Source: Parvicella sp963922585 (GTDB lineage Bacteria; Bacteroidota; Bacteroidia; Flavobacteriales_D; Parvicellaceae). Taken from it: a stretch of 37,549 bases of DNA. Numbering within the stretch: position 1 is the stretch's first letter; each line of letters opens with the position of its first letter. The DNA lies in contig CAWUIK010000017.1 in assembly GCA_963922585.1 (NCBI GenBank), positions 1-37,549 on the forward strand, given 5' to 3'. Under the pieces are notes generated by a model. That model saw nothing but the letters and a program-made list of their open reading frames with translations, was not told where the DNA came from and made no database searches. Made by a program: the position numbers and the translations under genes. Shown in pieces: positions 33,341-37,549 of this stretch.

Positions 33341-34462
33341 TTGACATCGTCAAAAAAAGTTTATATCAGTGTCACGAATGATTTAACAACAGATCAAAGG
33401 GTTCACAAAATGTGTACATCGCTTTCATTTGAAGGTTTTGAAGTGCATCTTGTAGGTAGAAAACTCAAAAATTCTCTGGCTTTAGATAGAACCTATGCTA
33501 CACACAGAATGCAACTTCTTTTTAATAAAGGTGCTTTATTTTATGCTTCTTACAATATAAGATTATTTTTCTTCTTGCTATTCAGAAAAGTGGATGTACT
33601 TCATGCCAACGATTTGGATACGCTTTTAGCTAATTATCTTATCAGTAAATTGAAAAGAAAACCTATCATTTACGACAATCACGAATATTTTACGGGAGTT
33701 CCCGAAATTCAAAATCGAAAATTTGTAAAAAGTGTTTGGACCAAAATAGAAAAATGGATTTTTCCTAAACTTCAACATATTTTCACAGTAAATGATTCCA
33801 TTGCTTCTTTATATGAAAAAGAGTATCAAATCAAACCTAAAGTCATTCGAAATATTCCTTTACAACAAATTGCTCCTTTGAAATTTACCAAAGAACAGTT
33901 AGGACTTCCAACAGACAAAAAAATATTAATCCTACAAGGAGCAGGCATCAATATAGATAGAGGAGCAGAAGAACTCCTTGAAGCTATAGCACTTTTGAAA
34001 GATTATTTCTTGGTCATAATAGGCTCTGGAGATGTTATTGAAACTTTAATAGTTAGAGCCTCAAAGGAAGATTTGAAAGATAAAACTCTATTTAAAGGGA
34101 AATTGCCTTATGAAGAAATGATGCAATATACCCAGCTTGCTGATGCTGGATTAACACTTGATAAAGCCACCAATACCAATTACAAATACAGTCTTCCGAA
34201 TAAAGTTTTTGACTATATCCGAGCAAATATTCCAGTAATTAGTTCTGAAATCATTGAGATTGAGAACATTATAAAAAAGTACGAAATTGGTGCAATAATC
34301 CCAAGCCATAAACCGTTAGAAATAGCAGAAACCATTGAATATTTTTTTAAGACTACAGACTTTATCGAAATCAAAAGAAAATTAGTTTATTCATCTGAGC
34401 AACTTTCTTGGGAAAATGAAGTCTATAGTATGTTAGAAACCTACAGAAGTCTAAACCAATAA
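33341..34462 (+). CDS. GT-B fold glycosyltransferase (GT4-like), TTG start
   Basis: A 373-residue cytoplasmic glycosyltransferase. The N-terminal Rossmann half starts with KKVYISVTNDLTTDQRVHKM, and has DVLHANDLDTLLANYL and IIYDNHEYFTGVPE, a pattern of GT4-like donors. The C-terminal half has ILILQGAGINIDRGAEELLEAI and SLPNKVFDYIRANIPVISS, matching the glycan-1 domain. Sugar and acceptor are unknown. No in-frame ATG precedes the conserved start, so TTG at 33341 is the likely initiator; a four-codon frame ATG-CTC-TTC-TAT-TGA (33330-33344) overlaps it. It abuts a second glycosyltransferase gene, so the pair probably acts on the same glycan. Transcription may come from bioB or from a weak TAAATTTC box at 33304-33311. 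Confidence 0.85.
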   Translation: MTSSKKVYISVTNDLTTDQRVHKMCTSLSFEGFEVHLVGRKLKNSLALDRTYATHRMQLLFNKGALFYASYNIRLFFFLLFRKVDVLHANDLDTLLANYLISKLKRKPIIYDNHEYFTGVPEIQNRKFVKSVWTKIEKWIFPKLQHIFTVNDSIASLYEKEYQIKPKVIRNIPLQQIAPLKFTKEQLGLPTDKKILILQGAGINIDRGAEELLEAIALLKDYFLVIIGSGDVIETLIVRASKEDLKDKTLFKGKLPYEEMMQYTQLADAGLTLDKATNTNYKYSLPNKVFDYIRANIPVISSEIIEIENIIKKYEIGAIIPSHKPLEIAETIEYFFKTTDFIEIKRKLVYSSEQLSWENEVYSMLETYRSLNQ

Positions 34463-35602
34463 GTGAGTCAAGAAATACATTTAATATCATTTGACGTTCC
34501 GTTTCCACCCAATTATGGTGGAGTTGTAGATGTTTACTATAAGATTAAGGCTTTTAAGGAAATTGGTATTGATGTTCATTTACATTGTTTTGAATATGGA
34601 AGAGGTAAACAAGAACATTTAGAATCAATTTGCAAATCTGTACACTATTATAGAAGAGACGAAAACAAATTGAATTTTCTCAAGAAACAACCTTTTATAG
34701 TTGCATCAAGAGCTAATGCTATGTTATTGGAACAACTTAAAAAAGACAACTTCCCAATCATTATTGAGGGACTTCACAATTGTTGGCTCATAGAAGCGTT
34801 CAAACCTAGTGATAGATTGATTTACGTAAGAACACATAATGTAGAGCACGATTACTACAATGGACTAGCTAAAGTTGAAAGAAATTTAGCAAAAAAACAA
34901 TATTATAAATGGGAAGCATCGAAATTAGAAAAATATGAAGATGTGCTCGCAAAAGCAGACGGATTGTTTTCTATTTCAAAAAATGATTACAATTATTTTC
35001 AAAATAAATATCAAAATGCGCATTTAGTTCCCGCCTTTCACTCTGGAATTGAAACTACAAGTAAAACTGGCAAAGGAAATTACGCTTTGTATCATGGAAA
35101 TATGGCTGTTGGGGAAAACATAGAAGCTGCTACCTATCTGATAGAGAAAGTCTTTGCAGAATTACCCTACGATTTAATAATTGCTGGAAGTAATCCACCA
35201 CAAGAACTAATTTTATTAGCAGAAAAATATGCTAACATTAGCATTCATAGCAATATTTCGGTGAGCCAATTGGAAGATTTAATAAAAAATGCTCACATCA
35301 ATGTATTGCCAACTTTCCAACCCACTGGAATCAAACTCAAATTATTATCTGCTTTGTACAAAGGTAGATATTGTTTGGCAAATACTGAAATGATAGATAA
35401 TACTGGTTTAGAATCTATTTGTCACATTGCCAATCAACCAATAGAATGGATTTTGAAAATCAAAGATCTATTTGGAAAAGAATTTACAGAAACGCATATC
35501 CAAAGAAGAAAAGACGTTCTGTATGCTAACTTTTGTAACACCCAAAATGCCAAAATCATTTCGGAATTACTTGAAAAGGTTTTAGTTGAGCAAAATGGAT
35601 AA
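34463..35602 (+). CDS. GT-B fold glycosyltransferase, GTG start
   Basis: A 379-residue cytoplasmic protein. The N terminus HLISFDVPFPPNYGGVVDVYYK, with its Tyr-Gly-Gly donor-domain loop, IYVRTHNVEHDYYNGLAK and an ADGLFSISKNDYNYF segment fit GT4-like enzymes. The C-terminal half has YALYHGNMAVGENIEAATYLI, LIIAGSNPP, HINVLPTFQPTGIKLKLLSALYKGRY. No single ATG lies near the conserved start; GTG at 34463 follows the previous stop with zero spacing, implying coupled translation. Substrates unknown. It ends 10 bases before the convergent TIGR04283 gene. Confidence 0.83.
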   Translation: MSQEIHLISFDVPFPPNYGGVVDVYYKIKAFKEIGIDVHLHCFEYGRGKQEHLESICKSVHYYRRDENKLNFLKKQPFIVASRANAMLLEQLKKDNFPIIIEGLHNCWLIEAFKPSDRLIYVRTHNVEHDYYNGLAKVERNLAKKQYYKWEASKLEKYEDVLAKADGLFSISKNDYNYFQNKYQNAHLVPAFHSGIETTSKTGKGNYALYHGNMAVGENIEAATYLIEKVFAELPYDLIIAGSNPPQELILLAEKYANISIHSNISVSQLEDLIKNAHINVLPTFQPTGIKLKLLSALYKGRYCLANTEMIDNTGLESICHIANQPIEWILKIKDLFGKEFTETHIQRRKDVLYANFCNTQNAKIISELLEKVLVEQNG

Positions 35603-35612
35603 AATAATCACT

Positions 35613-36299
35613 TTACACATTCAATAGTTGATTGTACGTTTCTTTAATTTTTCGGCTATCTATACCAGATCTGTACATTTTGAAAACTTTGTAATTAGCT
35701 CGATTTACTTTATACCATCCTTTTCCATTGTATTTTCTTGTACTGATAAGAATATTTTTAGGAATAATCTTTAATGATTTTTCGTCCATTAACTTTTTGA
35801 TCAAAGGATATTCTTCCATGATTTCCATCAACTCATCGAAACAACACATTTCGTAGAATTTCTTTTTCGTAATAAACAAAGATTGATCTCCTCCCCTAGC
35901 TACCAACCAGTGAAATCTTGTGAAAAATGCGTTGATTTTTAACATCATAGAATCAGAATCATAAGCACTTCGATAGCAAGCCGCTTTAAAACCCTCATCC
36001 AAAACTTTTTGAAAATCTGCTAAAAAATCTGCTGGAGGTAAAGTATCTGCGTGAACAAAATAATAATTCGAATATTGGGCGTTTTTTACACCTACATTCA
36101 TTTGAACTGCTCTTGATGGTTGGGATTCAACTACTTTTACACCTAAATCATTTGCTATTTGAACAGTATTATCAGTACTTCCGCCATCCACTACTATTAT
36201 TTCAAAATTTCCTGATAAATTTGTATGTAAATGATTAATTAGACGTCCAATATTTGAAGACTCATTTAGAGTTGGAATAATTATTGAAATTTCTAACAT
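35613..36299 (-). CDS. GT2 family glycosyltransferase, TIGR04283 (arsenosugar locus type)
   Basis: A 228-residue GT-A glycosyltransferase from the ATG at 36299 (or the adjacent ATG at 36302). A longer reading from 36341 would run into the divergent gene and adds residues that the family lacks. Signature segments are EISIIIPTLNESSNIGRLI, EIIVVDGGSTDNTV, PSRAVQMNVGVKNA and YYFVHADTLPPADF (DXD-like HAD). GGDQSLFITKKKF follows in the acceptor half. The RAxQMN motif is characteristic of TIGR04283, a family annotated for arsenosugar biosynthesis because it co-occurs with arsenic methylation genes. None of those genes is in the window, so the pathway is inferred. It is divergent from a DUF547 gene with about 15 bases between starts. 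Confidence 0.8.
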   Translation of the reverse strand: MLEISIIIPTLNESSNIGRLINHLHTNLSGNFEIIVVDGGSTDNTVQIANDLGVKVVESQPSRAVQMNVGVKNAQYSNYYFVHADTLPPADFLADFQKVLDEGFKAACYRSAYDSDSMMLKINAFFTRFHWLVARGGDQSLFITKKKFYEMCCFDELMEIMEEYPLIKKLMDEKSLKIIPKNILISTRKYNGKGWYKVNRANYKVFKMYRSGIDSRKIKETYNQLLNV

Positions 36300-36316
36300 C
36301 ATAAAACTATCAAAAA

Positions 36317-37054
36317 ATGAAGACATCACAAATATTGACATTATTTTTTACTTTTTGGCTATTCTCAATGTTAAGTTTTTCTCAGGAAAACAAAAAACAT
36401 CAAATTTGGAACGAATTATTACAGAAAAATGTGGACGAGAAAGGGAATGTAAATTACAAAGGATTCATCTCCGAAAAAGCCAAACTTCAAAAATATTTAG
36501 ACGCTTTGAGCATAGAAGCACCCAAAAGAGATTGGTCTAAAAACGAAAAACTAGCCTATTGGATCAATGCGTACAACGCATATACAGTAAAATTAATCAT
36601 CGACAATTACCCTACAAAATCTATCAAAGATTTGGGTGGAGTTATATATAAAGTAAACACTCCTTGGGATATTAAGTTTATCACCATTGAAGGAAATTCT
36701 TGTGATTTGAACAACATCGAACACGGCATTCTGAGAAAAGAATTCGATGAACCAAGGATTCACTTTGCTGTGAATTGCGCCTCTATTTCGTGTCCAGTAT
36801 TGAGAAACGAAGCTTACGTAGCAGAAAAATTAGAGCAACAACTCCATGAACAAACTTCTAGATTCATCAACGACCCCATTCGCAACAAAATCAATAGTTC
36901 AACTGCCGAATTATCTAAACTATTCAGCTGGTACAAGGGAGATTTTACCAAAAACGGGACTTTAGAAGCATTTATAAACCAATACGCCAAAACAAAAATA
37001 ACTTCTCAAACCAAAGTTTCATTTATGGAATATGACTGGAATTTGAATGAGTAA
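36317..37054 (+). CDS. DUF547 domain protein, exported
   Basis: A 245-residue protein with a signal peptide (ILTLFFTFWLFSMLSFSQ). The DUF547 (PF04784) core is clear: YKGFISEKAKLQKYLDAL, EKLAYWINAYNAYTVKLIID, PWDIKFITIEG, LNNIEHGILRKEFDEPRIHF, AVNCASISCPVLRNEAY. The Cys-x-x-x-x-Cys in NCASISCP and the conserved His of IEHGILR resemble a papain-like arrangement, but no activity has been assigned. Members are frequently beside TIGR04282/04283 glycosyltransferase genes in Bacteroidota and Cyanobacteria, as here, divergently. Length and motifs are intact. Confidence 0.88.
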   Translation: MKTSQILTLFFTFWLFSMLSFSQENKKHQIWNELLQKNVDEKGNVNYKGFISEKAKLQKYLDALSIEAPKRDWSKNEKLAYWINAYNAYTVKLIIDNYPTKSIKDLGGVIYKVNTPWDIKFITIEGNSCDLNNIEHGILRKEFDEPRIHFAVNCASISCPVLRNEAYVAEKLEQQLHEQTSRFINDPIRNKINSSTAELSKLFSWYKGDFTKNGTLEAFINQYAKTKITSQTKVSFMEYDWNLNE

Positions 37055-37105
37055 GATGAAATAAGAAAAGCGACCTCAATCATACTAACAAATCAATAAA
37101 AAGAA

Positions 37106-37113
37106 TATCTTTG
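37106..37113 (+). promoter_or_regulatory. Candidate -7 promoter element for the BRO-N gene
   Basis: TATCTTTG matches TAnnTTTG and would give a start near 37119 and a leader of about 25 bases. No -33 TTG is evident. The surrounding 89-base gap shows no terminator for the DUF547 gene. Confidence 0.45.
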
Positions 37114-37143
37114 GTAGAATAATTATTAATTAAGCATATAGTT

Positions 37144-37549
37144 ATGAGTTCCGCAAAAATATCTATACGTTTCTTTGACGATAGGGAAGTTAGAGCCATT
37201 TGGGATGAAAGTAATGCCAAGTGGTGGTTTTCGGTATTGGATATTGTTGCTGTTCTTACAGATCAAAATGATTATACAAAAAATCGTAATTATTGGAAAT
37301 ACCTTAAAGCAAAATTAAAGAAAGAAAATAGTCAAGTGGTTAGTGCCACTACCCAGTTGAGAATACTTGCTCCAGATGGAAAAAAACGTCTTTCAGACAT
37401 GTTAGACTACAGCGGTATAATCGATTTGGGAAAAGAGTTCCCCAGCAAAAAAGCAAACCGATTTATTGAGTGGTTCACATTTAGTGACGAGAGTATAGAT
37501 GGAAAAAGTAAAACAAAGGCTTATGCATTATTTGAAAGTTCATTTATTG
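37144..37549 (+). CDS. BRO-N domain protein, truncated by the window edge
   Basis: An open frame begins with ATG at 37144 and runs 135 codons to the end of the window without a stop. It encodes IRFFDDREVRAIWDESNAKW, WFSVLDIVAVLTDQNDYTKN, RNYWKYLKAKLKKENSQVVS, KKRLSDMLDYSGII and KANRFIEWFTFSDE. This matches BRO-N (PF02498) proteins, a putative DNA-binding domain of viral Bro and phage antirepressor proteins. Chromosomal Bacteroidota versions of this exact style often continue, after a stretch like KAYALFESSFI, into a Fic-family domain that transfers AMP or related groups to proteins. That second domain is outside the window, so the fusion is a prediction. No other phage gene is seen nearby. 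Confidence 0.8.
   Translation, partial: MSSAKISIRFFDDREVRAIWDESNAKWWFSVLDIVAVLTDQNDYTKNRNYWKYLKAKLKKENSQVVSATTQLRILAPDGKKRLSDMLDYSGIIDLGKEFPSKKANRFIEWFTFSDESIDGKSKTKAYALFESSFI

Noticed and set aside
36303..36341. Longer N terminus for the TIGR04283 glycosyltransferase
   Set aside because: The family begins at EISIIIPTLNE; the extra residues overlap the start of the divergent DUF547 gene.
37144..37549. Start of a prophage
   Set aside because: Only one BRO-N gene is visible, with no integrase, attachment site or structural genes; such genes are common alone in Bacteroidota chromosomes.

Overview
The window reads as chromosomal DNA of a Bacteroidota bacterium, most likely in or near the Flavobacteriales. 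It is strongly AT-rich. Many promoters show the Bacteroidota -7 element TAnnTTTG, and Shine-Dalgarno sequences are not evident. It carries type IX secretion and gliding genes (porU, a porP/sprF paralogue, gldJ), a protein with a CHU_C/type B sorting tail, and clade-typical families (DUF3098, the ftsX-DUF3098-uppP-truB cluster, a BatA-type protein). I saw no rRNA, tRNA, CRISPR array, insertion sequence or complete prophage. No gene-free stretch exceeds 300 bases; the longest is 13209-13478.

Left to right: 55-7088 is the T9SS/gliding locus, with the PorU sortase on the minus strand and, divergently, a PorP/SprF outer-membrane protein and the GldJ lipoprotein, closed by a strong terminator. 7225-10562 holds an AI-2E family transporter, ahcY, and an unrecognised membrane-anchored protein with an internal duplication. 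10581-13208 (minus) holds a secreted YVTN beta-propeller fused to a SPOR domain and an alpha/beta hydrolase. 13479-15371 is a TetR regulator facing a small outer-membrane protein and a lipoprotein. 15434-16849 is a class 3 aldehyde dehydrogenase.

16888-19598 (minus) is the envelope/housekeeping operon ftsX, DUF3098, uppP, truB, preceded by a BatA/VWA protein (19689-21743). 21871-24631 (plus) has a beta-barrel protein and then yicC-gmk-nadD. 24633-27101 (minus) has xth and purK-purE. 27152-31942 (minus) has a polytopic membrane patatin and a large T9SS-secreted repeat protein. 32177-35602 (plus) has bioB and two back-to-back GT-B glycosyltransferases with TTG and GTG starts. 35613-37054 is a divergent TIGR04283 glycosyltransferase/DUF547 pair of the kind seen in arsenosugar loci. 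A BRO-N protein is cut by the right edge.

Most genes are core metabolism and envelope biogenesis. PorU, PorP/SprF and GldJ would build or serve the machine that exports the CHU_C protein. UppP, FtsX and the SPOR protein touch peptidoglycan synthesis and division. I found no complete novel defence or mobile system. The most distinctive signals are two places where a promoter -7 box runs directly into a terminator hairpin just before the next gene, a 39-bp near-palindrome upstream of ftsX, dyads around the TetR/hydrolase genes, the propeller-SPOR fusion, and the duplicated unknown protein after ahcY.
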